A DNA stretch of 64,000 nucleotides, from positions 1 through 64,000 of the forward strand of contig NZ_CWGJ01000028.1 of the NCBI RefSeq assembly GCF_900000175.1, in the 5' to 3' direction. Origin of the DNA: Estrella lausannensis. GTDB taxonomy: Bacteria > Chlamydiota > Chlamydiia > Chlamydiales > Criblamydiaceae. The notes under the pieces are model-generated. The model was not told the DNA's origin and made no database searches. It saw nothing but the letters and a program-made list of their open reading frames with translations. The number at the start of each line of letters is the position of its first letter. Position 1 is the stretch's first letter. Both the position numbers and the translations under genes were made by a program. Of this stretch, positions 15,857 through 23,932 are shown piece by piece.

Positions 15857-16663
15857 CTATATGCTTTCTGCTTCGAGATCTTTTTGAGTTTTGGCCAAGA
15901 CAAATTGTCTTAGCGTCTCTTTTTTGAGGTGCTCTATATCATCATCCTTCAAGAAGGCAACCACCTGGACTAGAGGGTCTAGGATATCTTCGCTCCTTAT
16001 AGGATTCTTTAAGGCCCCTTCAACTTTTGCCCTTAACACGTTCATGTCGATATTTTGAACGATGGCATGGGCAAGCGTCTGCTCCTCGACGTTACCATAA
16101 GCCAAACCAAGCAGGATCTTAGCTGAGTTGCTAAGGGTCTTGGCGTAGCGCAAAGAGATGTCTTGCTTGTCGTTATAGGCATTGCTTGAAGAGTTAGTAG
16201 CAAATCCCGTTGCGTAGTATGCCATGGGGTTGATCACAACACCGCATAGGACGGTCACCGATACGGCGATCGCCGCCTTTTCCATATTGCTTAAGGAGTC
16301 TAAGCCCGATGTAAGACCAGCAAGCGATGCGAAAGTCAGCAGCAGCGAGATGGATAGGCCGCCCCATAAGGCCACGATAACTCGGGTGGCTTTTGTGTCG
16401 CTCTCTTTAAAGAGGGCCAGTTCCTTTTCGTTAAAGGCGCTTTTACCCTCTTCCGCAAGCGTGGTGAGATAGATTAGACGGATCACTTCGTCCCTTCTTG
16501 TGGCCGCATCGGGTAGGCGATTTCCCTTGATTTCCTGAAGCTCGTGCACCGTGAGCGGGGTACCGGAGATTTTGATTTTCGAGTCCGCATACCAGGGTGC
16601 ATTCTGGAGATGATCGACATGGATGATGACAGGGGATTCCCTTGTCGAAGTTGTGCTTTGCAT
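15857..16663 (-). CDS. Inc-like protein with bilobed hydrophobic region
   Basis: The 268-residue protein has a soluble N-terminal ~95 residues. Two adjacent membrane segments follow (about 98-117 and 130-152: VALWGGLSISLLLTFASLAG and AAIAVSVTVLCGVVINPMAY), then a ~110-residue helical C-terminal tail. The architecture is that of a chlamydial inclusion-membrane protein with both ends on the cytosolic side. No enzymatic motif is seen. GAGGT precedes the ATG. A hairpin terminator follows at 15813-15832. Confidence 0.65.
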   Translation of the reverse strand: MQSTTSTRESPVIIHVDHLQNAPWYADSKIKISGTPLTVHELQEIKGNRLPDAATRRDEVIRLIYLTTLAEEGKSAFNEKELALFKESDTKATRVIVALWGGLSISLLLTFASLAGLTSGLDSLSNMEKAAIAVSVTVLCGVVINPMAYYATGFATNSSSNAYNDKQDISLRYAKTLSNSAKILLGLAYGNVEEQTLAHAIVQNIDMNVLRAKVEGALKNPIRSEDILDPLVQVVAFLKDDDIEHLKKETLRQFVLAKTQKDLEAESI

Positions 16664-16743
16664 TTATTACCTCGTTGATTAAAAAAATAATTGTCAATTA
16701 TGGATTGAAGAGTCTTTCTACGAATCCAAGTAGCAGACAGGTT

Positions 16744-17133
16744 TTAACCGAGGTATGTGGGAGGATGGTGTTTTGAGGAGAGGTTTTCTAAATTAAGGTA
16801 GTCATGAGAAAAAGCTTCATCGAGGAAAAGAGGACTCTCCTGGCTGCTGAAGTAGAACGCTGGAGCAGGAAGGAAAGTGTCTAAATCGGCTGCGATGAAG
16901 TACCCTTGCTTGATGAGGGCGTTCAGCGTCTCTTCAGTGACCGATTGTATGGGCGCTTTGACAGGTTTTTGGTGTGCGAGTGTCAGGGAATTGGAAAGAG
17001 TGTTTTTGCTGACTCCATCGAGAGAGGGAAGTGCAAAAGGAGTTAGAAAAAGAGAGAGAATAACAAAAAATACCGGCAGAAAGTAGCCGCAGCGTACTAA
17101 CCAACAGGTGTTATTTTCTTCTTTGTTCTTCAT
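16744..17133 (-). CDS. Hypothetical protein with N-terminal signal or membrane anchor
   Basis: A 129-residue protein. After a charged start, residues 12-35 form a single hydrophobic segment (VRCGYFLPVFFVILSLFLTP) that could be a signal sequence or anchor. The remaining part is a short soluble domain I do not recognise. It is a single gene on the minus strand between the Inc-like gene and the short repeat element at 17214. Confidence 0.5.
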   Translation of the reverse strand: MKNKEENNTCWLVRCGYFLPVFFVILSLFLTPFALPSLDGVSKNTLSNSLTLAHQKPVKAPIQSVTEETLNALIKQGYFIAADLDTFLPAPAFYFSSQESPLFLDEAFSHDYLNLENLSSKHHPPTYLG

Positions 17134-17213
17134 TAAAACGGCTTCCGTGCGTTAATTAACAAAAAGATTATAACGGGTTGATGGATAAATGTCAATTTGA
17201 AGGGGAATGCCTT

Positions 17214-17283
17214 TATATCGAAAGTGTCTCAAAATTTGGTTTTTGGCAAAGAGAAAACCAAATTTTGAGACACTTTCGGTATA
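17214..17283. repeat. Short TATACCGAAAG-family palindrome
   Basis: The left end TATATCGAAAGTGTCTC and the right end GAGACACTTTCGGTATA are near-perfect inverted copies. Both continue inward as AAAATTTGG/CCAAATTTT, so about 25 bases on each side pair. This is the clearest short form (70 bp) and lacks the internal core of the ~160-bp copies. Confidence 0.85.
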
Positions 17284-17303
17284 AGTTAAACGAAAAGAAA
17301 CGC

Positions 17304-17330
17304 CTGCCTCATTCGGGGTGAATGAGGCAG
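17304..17330 (-). terminator. Rho-independent terminator of the aspS-ybaK gene
   Basis: CTGCCTCATTC and GAATGAGGCAG pair perfectly (11 bp) around a five-base loop. On the minus strand the tail is GCGTTTCTTTTCGTTT. It lies 18 bases after the stop of the synthetase gene. Confidence 0.8.
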
Positions 17331-17348
17331 TCTCAATGGACGTCAAGG

Positions 17349-19157
17349 TTACGCTTTTGAAAAGCGCCCTACTTTTGGAGCAACTACTGCAAGCAGGTCT
17401 TTGGAGTTCATCACAATCGATTCTGTTAGGAACCCGCAGTTGAACGCTGCTTTTTCCTGATCACCAATGGTCTCGTCATAGAAAGTGTCCAGGTTCATCA
17501 GGACGCCGAAGGGAGGAATTCCACCGATCTCTAAGCCAAACCTCTCCCGGATTACCTCGGGGCTTTCAAATTCGCATTTTTCTCCAATCAAGTCCGCCAC
17601 GGCTTTCATGTCCAACTTTAAGTGGGAAGGAATATTGACCTGGTAGTTCTTTTTAGAGGACTTTCCTCTCAAAATAATCGATTTGACCCCCTCTTCCATT
17701 TTTGTGGAGCGAACCCGAGCGGATTCCTCCGAGGTGGGTGTCGCCTCGTGGGTCATGTGTTGGTAGGTCAGAGAGCCTGATTTCAATAACCTTAATATCT
17801 CGTTACGGATATTCTCATCGCCATAAAAGATTTTCGCTTTTAGACGAGTGGAAGCTATCCTTTTGGGGTCGGAGGGGAAAAGAGAGGCTTCCCGGATGTT
17901 TTTGAGGTGAAGGAAGGTCATCGTAAGCCTCTCCAAGCCCATGCCAAAGCCTCCGTGGGGTGGCATGCCGTATTTGAAGATGCTTAGATAGTCCTCGAAG
18001 TTTTTAGGATCCATTCCCTTGGCAAGGATTCCTTCTACCATGGAATCAAAGGTGTGGCGTCTTTCACCACCGGAGGTGATTTCCGTTCCGGCGCACAGAA
18101 GATCGAACGTGTTGGAAAGCTCGGGGTTTTCATCATTCGGGTAGGCGTAGAATGGACGTTTCGATGTTTTCCAGTCGATCACAAAGACAAGATCCGTTCC
18201 TTTCTCTTCAAGCGCCCATTTGCAAAGCTCGCGCTCGGCAGCGGGGCTTAAATCAGGTTCTTCCCGCTCGTCGATGCCGGTACGTTTATAAAACAGCTCC
18301 TGAGCCTCTTTGAAAGTTAACCTGGGAAAGGGGATTGACGGGTCGGCTTTGATGAACTTGCCCCCCAGAGTCTCGATCTCTGTCTTGCAAGTGGTGTTCA
18401 GCCAGTTCACCATGAATTTGATGCACCCTTCCTGAACATCCAAAATTTCATGCCAATCTTCGAAAAATCCCATTTCGAATTCAAACTGCTTTCCTTCCGC
18501 GAGATGGCGCGGTGTATTGGAGTTTTCGGCTCGGAAGAAAGGCATGATGGCGAAAACGCGTTCGTTGACTCCCACCATGATCTGTTTGTACAGCTGGCTG
18601 CTTTGAGCGAGAGTTGCCGTGTAGCCGAAGTAATCGACATTGAAGAATTCAGCTCCTCCTTCTGAGGAGGCGCCGATGATGTTTGGTGCAAAGTATTCGA
18701 CAGCGCCTATCGTATCGTGCATGAAGAGGCGGTAGGCATGCGCCAGCTCGGCCTGTATTTTAAAAACAGCCTGCAGCTCCCTGTTACGGAGTGCAATCGG
18801 TCTGTTGTCTAAAATGAAATCCAAATCCGACTGAATTTCGGGTTTGTAGTAGTCGATGGGGGGCACTTCTTTGATCGGTACCATGACCCGGATTTTCGGG
18901 TTGACTACCTCCGCCCCAAGCTGGGTCGCCTCGTTTTTCTTCACATCGCCTGTGATTTCAAGAACTGTTCCTGGCTGGAGTTGACTGATTTTTTTATATT
19001 CTTCTTTATCCTCGATCACGATTTGAGCAAGTCCGGTGCGGTCTCGTAAAAGAAGAAAGTTGATTTTGCCCATCGAGCGGATGTTATTCAGCCATCCTTT
19101 AAGAAGAACGGGTTTTTCTACATGAACGGGCAGCTCTTTAACTAAGATTCTTTTCAT
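17349..19157 (-). CDS. aspS: Archaeal-type aspartyl-tRNA synthetase fused to a YbaK/ProX editing domain
   Basis: The 602-residue protein has two parts. Residues 1-440 are a class II aspartyl-tRNA synthetase of the compact archaeal/eukaryal type: an OB-fold anticodon domain (GWLNNIRSMGKINFLLLRD), QSSQLYKQ, the motif 2 arginine in FFRAENSNTPRHL, and motif 3 in GMPPHGGFGMGLERL. The insertion domain of usual bacterial AspRS is absent. Residues ~452-602 match the YbaK/ProX trans-editing fold (SARVRSTKMEEGVKSIILRG, then FGLEIGGIPPFG). Such domains hydrolyse mischarged aminoacyl-tRNA, so a built-in proofreading step is inferred. At the position that separates discriminating archaeal AspRS (Trp) from non-discriminating (His), this protein appears to have Asn. 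Confidence 0.88.
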   Translation of the reverse strand: MKRILVKELPVHVEKPVLLKGWLNNIRSMGKINFLLLRDRTGLAQIVIEDKEEYKKISQLQPGTVLEITGDVKKNEATQLGAEVVNPKIRVMVPIKEVPPIDYYKPEIQSDLDFILDNRPIALRNRELQAVFKIQAELAHAYRLFMHDTIGAVEYFAPNIIGASSEGGAEFFNVDYFGYTATLAQSSQLYKQIMVGVNERVFAIMPFFRAENSNTPRHLAEGKQFEFEMGFFEDWHEILDVQEGCIKFMVNWLNTTCKTEIETLGGKFIKADPSIPFPRLTFKEAQELFYKRTGIDEREEPDLSPAAERELCKWALEEKGTDLVFVIDWKTSKRPFYAYPNDENPELSNTFDLLCAGTEITSGGERRHTFDSMVEGILAKGMDPKNFEDYLSIFKYGMPPHGGFGMGLERLTMTFLHLKNIREASLFPSDPKRIASTRLKAKIFYGDENIRNEILRLLKSGSLTYQHMTHEATPTSEESARVRSTKMEEGVKSIILRGKSSKKNYQVNIPSHLKLDMKAVADLIGEKCEFESPEVIRERFGLEIGGIPPFGVLMNLDTFYDETIGDQEKAAFNCGFLTESIVMNSKDLLAVVAPKVGRFSKA

Positions 19158-19259
19158 GACAAGTCTCGCTTATACAGATGGGTTTAACTTGGATACCGAA
19201 GATTCGGGCAAAAGCAGTTTAACACGGACGCGGATATTGCAAACTTAAAAAATATGCGA

Positions 19260-20534
19260 TCAGGTGGTTTCAGTGGAGAAGGATGGGGGTTTGATGAACA
19301 CTTCGAACATTTTGGAGAAAGCAATGAGGCAGAAAAACGCCAGGATCACCCAGTAGCCTGATGCGAAAGCCAGGGACTGAGTCTTGGAGTAGAGCCAAAG
19401 AGACAAACTGGCTGGGGGGGCCCCCAAAAGCTGCGATCCTAGGGAATAGCCGAATGAAATGATGATGCCCCTGTTAGTTTTAGGGACAAGATGCTGGCTC
19501 CATGAGTGGAAATTGGCGGAGAAAAAGACGCCGATCACTACAAAGAGAACGCGGATGAAGACGATCAGCATATAGGACGCCCCTTCAAGCAGCATAAAAA
19601 GGGGGACGCCTAAGAAGGTAGCTGCCAGCACTGAAGCCATCATCATTTTTTCTTTGGAGAATTTAGAGGCGAGTAGCCCGCTTAAGGGGAGTAAAACAAG
19701 ATCCAGAATTAGAAGCGCGCTGTTCATCTTCATTATGGAAGTGTACGAGATGGGGGAGACAATAGGGATGAATCCATTGATCATCACGAGCGCCACGGTG
19801 TAAGTGGAGTAGGAGAAGCCGGAGGCAAGAGCGATCATGATCAGTTCTTTGCGATGGCTTACCAGCGCGTGCATCGATTCTTTAAAACAAGGAGCTTTTG
19901 CCTCCTTTTTCGGTATCTCGTCCTCGGCAGGTATGCTGAAGCGTAAAATTAGACCTGCCAGCGCTGTGATCGAACCAAGCAAGTAGAGTGCCCGCCAATG
20001 CTGTCCCTCTTCGGCGAGACAGCTGATGCATGTCACGGCAAATGAAGCCAAAATGATTCCTCCGATCGTCGCGGAACTCCATAGGCTGCTCAATAAGTTG
20101 TGTCTTTCCAGCGGGGTCCTCTCCAAGAGGAGTATGGCGCCCCCGATGTTCTCGCCGCTGGCAAAAAAAGACTGCAGAATACGCAAGATGATGAGGAGTG
20201 CCGGCGCCATGGCTCCCGCTTCCTGATAAGTGGGGATCAGGGCAAAGGCAACTGTCGTAAGACTCATTCCGAAAAGAGAAAAGAGAAGAGATTGTCTTCT
20301 TCCAATTTTATCACAGAGGTGCCCAAAGAACAGTGCACCGAGGGGCTTTGAGAGAAATCCGAGCGGGATAAGAGCGTAGGTCATCATCAGGCTGACAAGC
20401 GGATCTTGTGAGGGAAAAAATAGAGGAGCTAAGATAGGGGAGAGGAGACCGAAGAGTGCTGAATCGTAGTGCTCCAGAATGTTACCAGCAAGGAGCGAGA
20501 TGATCTGTCCATTACTGATTTTCCTCTGTTGCAT
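19260..20534 (-). CDS. MFS transporter, metabolite:proton symporter (ProP-like) type
   Basis: A 424-residue membrane protein with about twelve hydrophobic segments. The loop 2-3 signature GHLCDKIGRRQSLL is the major-facilitator motif. The N-terminal NILEHYDSALFGLLSPILAP resembles the ProP/ShiA/KgtP metabolite:H+ symporter family, which usually has E-x-Y/F-D at this place. The substrate is unknown; osmolytes, dicarboxylates and shikimate are all possible. It is transcribed alone, upstream of aspS on the same strand with a ~100-base gap. Confidence 0.85.
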   Translation of the reverse strand: MQQRKISNGQIISLLAGNILEHYDSALFGLLSPILAPLFFPSQDPLVSLMMTYALIPLGFLSKPLGALFFGHLCDKIGRRQSLLFSLFGMSLTTVAFALIPTYQEAGAMAPALLIILRILQSFFASGENIGGAILLLERTPLERHNLLSSLWSSATIGGIILASFAVTCISCLAEEGQHWRALYLLGSITALAGLILRFSIPAEDEIPKKEAKAPCFKESMHALVSHRKELIMIALASGFSYSTYTVALVMINGFIPIVSPISYTSIMKMNSALLILDLVLLPLSGLLASKFSKEKMMMASVLAATFLGVPLFMLLEGASYMLIVFIRVLFVVIGVFFSANFHSWSQHLVPKTNRGIIISFGYSLGSQLLGAPPASLSLWLYSKTQSLAFASGYWVILAFFCLIAFSKMFEVFIKPPSFSTETT

Positions 20535-20851
20535 AAGTCCGTCTGTTTTTGGGCAATTTTAGGGATGCTCGGGTTATAGTCCAAGATAAATGTTTTTCAC
20601 GGTTGATACTTAACGACAAGTTTTGTAATGTCTACATACCTCCAGCATTCTGGAGCGGGGTTTTTTAAGCTTGCCGCCCGAATTTTATAAGTTGAATGAT
20701 CAAGCAATTATATCGAAAGATCCAAAGTAAAAAATACCAAACTTTGAGATCCTTTGGGTACAATTGCCGGTTATTTTAAACGCATTTTAATTCGCCGCGT
20801 CTTCAGCTTGCAGAGGTCCGGCACAAATAGAACAAAGGAAGATCGAAGATC
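20535..20851. other. Intergenic region with one degenerate repeat copy
   Basis: About 315 bases between divergent genes. A small palindrome CTCCAG-CATT-CTGGAG lies at 20640-20655, with CGGGG then six T beyond it. It faces away from any gene end, so I do not call it a terminator. A degenerate TATACCGAAAG-family element lies at 20709-20762. Confidence 0.45.
20709..20762. repeat. Degenerate short TATACCGAAAG-family element
   Basis: TATATCGAAAGATCCAAAGT on the left pairs imperfectly with ACTTTGAGATCCTTTGGGTA on the right. The ends have diverged in parallel (GATCC on both sides), which suggests compensatory change or gene conversion in a hairpin. Confidence 0.6.
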
Positions 20852-21349
20852 ATGTTCAAAGCGAGACACAAAACTTTCCACCGCCTGGCAGGTCTGATCT
20901 GGCTGGCTGTTGGCTTTTCTTTACTGACGGTGGGAATCCGTTATCTCATCGACTCTGCCAAAGGATTTGCGGCAAGTTCGTGGCTGCTCGGGTTTTTAGG
21001 TCCTGTCGCTGGCGGCAGAGAGCAGGCGGCCTGCATCCTGATCGCCATAGCTCTTTTCGTCGGATATCTGAAAGTTCGCTATGTTCTTCAGAAAGCTGTG
21101 CACAGGCTTTCTTCGAAAATTCTCACCCTGCCGGAGCCGGCGCATGCAAAACTTGTTTTTGGATTCCGCTATTTTGCACTGGTGCTTGCGATGATGGGGA
21201 TTGGGCTTTTGATGAAAGCGCTGGATCTTCCGGCCGATATCCGAGGGTTTATCGATGTGGCTGTCGGCTCAGCGCTGATTAGTGGTTCGATGCACTTTTT
21301 TCGCATTGCCAGGACAATTCCGAAGGTGCCTGCAGCGAAGAGCGTCTAG
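20852..21349 (+). CDS. Conserved hypothetical membrane protein
   Basis: A 165-residue protein with about four hydrophobic segments (near 13-32, 43-67, 105-123 and 131-147) and basic loops, including YLKVRYVLQKAV. I recognise no family. The composition is that of an ordinary inner-membrane protein rather than an Inc protein, because the segments are spread out. It is convergent with rlmH across a 217-base gap that holds a large palindrome. Confidence 0.65.
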   Translation: MFKARHKTFHRLAGLIWLAVGFSLLTVGIRYLIDSAKGFAASSWLLGFLGPVAGGREQAACILIAIALFVGYLKVRYVLQKAVHRLSSKILTLPEPAHAKLVFGFRYFALVLAMMGIGLLMKALDLPADIRGFIDVAVGSALISGSMHFFRIARTIPKVPAAKSV

Positions 21350-21395
21350 TGCTGTCGTCAAATTAGTCAATCCACTCGATTGAAATTCTTTTGCT

Positions 21396-21461
21396 AGGGG
21401 AGAAGGGGCGGTTCACGAGGTATATTGAATTTAATATGCCTCCCCGTAGCCCCTTTTCCCT
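21396..21461. repeat. Large imperfect palindrome between convergent genes
   Basis: AGGGGAGAAGGGGC (21396-21409) pairs with GCCCCTTTTCCCT (21449-21461). Inside this, GAGGTATATT (21417-21426) and AATATGCCTC (21433-21442) also pair imperfectly. No T-run follows on either strand. It may help separate convergent transcripts or be an old palindromic insert. Confidence 0.5.
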
Positions 21462-21566
21462 GAAGGAAAATCACCACGCATTGAAGCCGTTCATGAATTG
21501 ACGAAGCAACCGATTTGTTCGTTTGATAAGTTTTAACCTGCTGGCGCACTAACGTTTTGCAAGACT

Positions 21567-21989
21567 CTACTTGTGATAGGGTGAGCCGCGCAGAATTTCA
21601 AAGGAGCGATAGATCTGCTCTAAAAGCAGCAGGCGAGCCATCTGGTGGGTGAAGGTCATTGGCGAGAGGCTGATCAGTGACTTTCCCGCCTTTAGTTCCT
21701 GAGAGAAGCCCTCAGGGCCGCCGATGGCGAAAAAGGCGTCGTTGCCGCGAATTTCAATCTCTTTTTCAAGCATCAATGCAAAAGCTTTGCTGTCAAGCTG
21801 CTTGCCCCTTGGGTCAAGCAGGATGGGACGTTTGTCTTCGTTGATGGCCTTCGCAAGGCGTTCTTCATCTTTATAGAGAACGATTTCCACGGGATGCCGC
21901 GGAGCTAGCCTTTGCAAGTAATCTTTGCAACCGAGATCGAGCCAGGGTTCTTTGCTTTTGTGGACGGTCGCTATGATGATTTTGGCCAT
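21567..21989 (-). CDS. rlmH: 23S rRNA pseudouridine-1915 N3-methyltransferase
   Basis: A 140-residue SPOUT methyltransferase from the ATG at 21989, which has AAGAGAG upstream; the frame is open six codons further. The trefoil-knot SAM site shows as FAIGGPEGFS, and the C-terminus ILRGSPYHK is the family's diagnostic tail. RlmH methylates the pseudouridine in helix 69 of 23S rRNA on assembled ribosomes. It starts five bases after the smpB stop, so the two form an operon. Confidence 0.95.
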   Translation of the reverse strand: MAKIIIATVHKSKEPWLDLGCKDYLQRLAPRHPVEIVLYKDEERLAKAINEDKRPILLDPRGKQLDSKAFALMLEKEIEIRGNDAFFAIGGPEGFSQELKAGKSLISLSPMTFTHQMARLLLLEQIYRSFEILRGSPYHK

Positions 21990-21994
21990 CTCTC

Positions 21995-22459
21995 TTAGCG
22001 GCCCCACTTCTTGGCTTCTTCCATCCGGCGCTTTTCATCTCTGGTTTTGATGGCTTCCCTCTTGTCGTGCATCTTCTTTCCCCGGCCAACGCCTAGCCGC
22101 ACCTTAACTTTTCCCTTTTTGAAGTAGAGGGCCAGAGGAATGATGGCCACTCCCTTTTCCTGCTGCAGGGAAAGGAGTTTTTCGATCTCCATTTTGTGCA
22201 TGAGAAGCTTACGCTCCCTTCGCTCTTCGTGGTTGTAGATGTTGCCATGGGAATAGGGAGCGATGTAGGAACCAATCAGCCAGATGGATCCGCGTAACAC
22301 TTTGACAAAAGCTTCCTGCAGGGAGGCTCCTGTTTGCCGAAGAGATTTGATTTCCGTTCCGGTAAGTACAATGCCCGCTTCGTGCGTTTCTAAAATTTCA
22401 TAGTTATAAAACGCCTTGCGGTTGGTTGTAATTTCTGAGGAGTTGTCGTGTCCTGTCAT
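21995..22459 (-). CDS. smpB: SsrA-binding protein
   Basis: From the ATG at 22459 the protein has 154 residues, the usual SmpB length; the frame extends 31 codons upstream without family resemblance. Family features are NRKAFYNYEI, AGIVLTGTEIKSLR near the N-terminus, GSYIAPY, and the basic C-terminal tail VGRGKKMHDKREAIKTRD...W. SmpB binds tmRNA and delivers it to stalled ribosomes. The tmRNA gene is not in this window. It is followed directly by rlmH. Confidence 0.95.
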   Translation of the reverse strand: MTGHDNSSEITTNRKAFYNYEILETHEAGIVLTGTEIKSLRQTGASLQEAFVKVLRGSIWLIGSYIAPYSHGNIYNHEERRERKLLMHKMEIEKLLSLQQEKGVAIIPLALYFKKGKVKVRLGVGRGKKMHDKREAIKTRDEKRRMEEAKKWGR

Positions 22460-22618
22460 GGCATTTCTATAGCATTTGGATTCAAAAGAAGAGGGAGATC
22501 TCTTAGAGATCCACAAGCTATTATATCCGATAGAGGAGTTATCCCCAAACATTTCTCCTTGTGTTCAGCTCAAATAGTCACTAACATCCGAAGCTAAAAA
22601 TACAATTACGGTGAAGGA

Positions 22619-23932
22619 ATGAAAGAAAGGAAGCGAAGCCAGGAGATTTTCAAAGCACTACAGACTGTGATTCCGGGAGGTGTCAACTCTCCGGTCCGCT
22701 CCTTCAAAGATCTTCTTGAGACACCGGTCGTGGCGAGAGAAGGAAGAGGCGCTCTTTTGATTGACGCGGATGGAAACGAGTGGATCGACTATGTGCAGTC
22801 CTGGGGAGCTTTGATTCATGGGCATGCCCATCCCCGGATTGTGAGAAAAGCTGAAGAGCAGCTGAAGAGGGGCTCGACATTCGGCATGACAACGGAGATC
22901 GAGGAGAAGCTGGCAAGGAAAATCATCGAGAGAGTACCTTCCGTCGAAAAGATCCGCTTCGTTTCATCGGGCACCGAAGCGACGATGAGTGCTTTGCGTC
23001 TGGCAAGGGGTTTTACGAAAAGAGATCTGATCGTCAAGTTTTCAGGTAACTACCACGGCCATGCCGACATGCTTTTGGTCCGGGCCGGTTCCGGTCTTCT
23101 CGGCATGAATGCGACATCCTCTTCCGAGGGCGTTCCTTCAGAAACGGTAAGCAATACCGTTTGCCTTCCTTTCAATGATTTAAACGCCCTGAAATTACTG
23201 TTCAGGCAAAGAGGACAGGAGATTGCAGCTGTTATCATCGAACCGGTTGCCGGTAATATGGGTGTCGTCCCGGCGACAGAGGCTTTCATGACCTCCCTGA
23301 GGGAAGAAACATCAAAAGCGGGGGCCCTTCTAATCTTTGATGAGGTGATGACAGGCTTCAGGCTAGGCTTGAGGGGAGCGCAGTCGATTTACGACACGAT
23401 TCCGGATATTACCTGCTTTGCTAAAATCATCGGCGGCGGATTTCCCGCGGCAGCCTTCGGGGGTAGGAGAGAAATCATGGATATCCTCGCCCCCCTTGGC
23501 GCTGTCTATCAGGCTGGAACCTTGTCAGGTAACCCGGTAGCTATGGCATCCGGGCTTGAAGCTATTTTGATGACGGAGGAAAAGGGTTTCTACGAAGATC
23601 TCGAAAGAAAAGCCCGGATCCTTGCCGATCCAGTCGCTCGCTTTATCGAGGAAGAGGGAATTGATGCTTCGATGCAAAGGGTAGGGTCGATGGTAACTCT
23701 GTTTTTCGGACGAAGAAGTGTTGGCAGCATGGAAGAGGCCCTGCAGACAGATCAATCTCTTTTTAAACGATTTTTCCTGCACATGCTGGAGAGAGGAATA
23801 CTCATTCCGCCCTCGCCGTTTGAAGCCTGGTTCATTTCGGCAGCGCACGAGGAGAGTCATTTGATAGCGACCAAAGAGGCAATCATGGAGTTTGTTTCCT
23901 CTTTGAAGAACCTTAAGGCGGCGTTGGCTTGA
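22619..23932 (+). CDS. hemL: Glutamate-1-semialdehyde 2,1-aminomutase
   Basis: The 437-residue PLP enzyme makes 5-aminolevulinate from glutamate-1-semialdehyde in the C5 haem pathway. The N-terminal VIPGGVNSPVRSFKD, the RFVSSGTEATMSALRLAR segment, the FDEVMTGFR motif and the PLP lysine in FAKIIGGGFP identify it. The Shine-Dalgarno-like GAAGGA abuts the ATG, closer than usual. The gene overlaps aroA by four bases (TTGA), so it is transcribed as the first gene of the shikimate cluster. A haem and a shikimate gene sharing an operon is worth noting. Confidence 0.96.
   Translation: MKERKRSQEIFKALQTVIPGGVNSPVRSFKDLLETPVVAREGRGALLIDADGNEWIDYVQSWGALIHGHAHPRIVRKAEEQLKRGSTFGMTTEIEEKLARKIIERVPSVEKIRFVSSGTEATMSALRLARGFTKRDLIVKFSGNYHGHADMLLVRAGSGLLGMNATSSSEGVPSETVSNTVCLPFNDLNALKLLFRQRGQEIAAVIIEPVAGNMGVVPATEAFMTSLREETSKAGALLIFDEVMTGFRLGLRGAQSIYDTIPDITCFAKIIGGGFPAAAFGGRREIMDILAPLGAVYQAGTLSGNPVAMASGLEAILMTEEKGFYEDLERKARILADPVARFIEEEGIDASMQRVGSMVTLFFGRRSVGSMEEALQTDQSLFKRFFLHMLERGILIPPSPFEAWFISAAHEESHLIATKEAIMEFVSSLKNLKAALA

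Noticed and set aside
15655-15903. An 82-residue minus-strand frame between two hypothetical genes
   Set aside because: It overlaps the ends of the Inc-like gene and its terminator hairpin and has no recognisable sequence or ribosome site.
20640-20666. CTCCAG palindrome followed by CGGGG and six T, like a terminator
   Set aside because: Five G/C bases separate the stem from the T-run and no plus-strand gene ends upstream of it.
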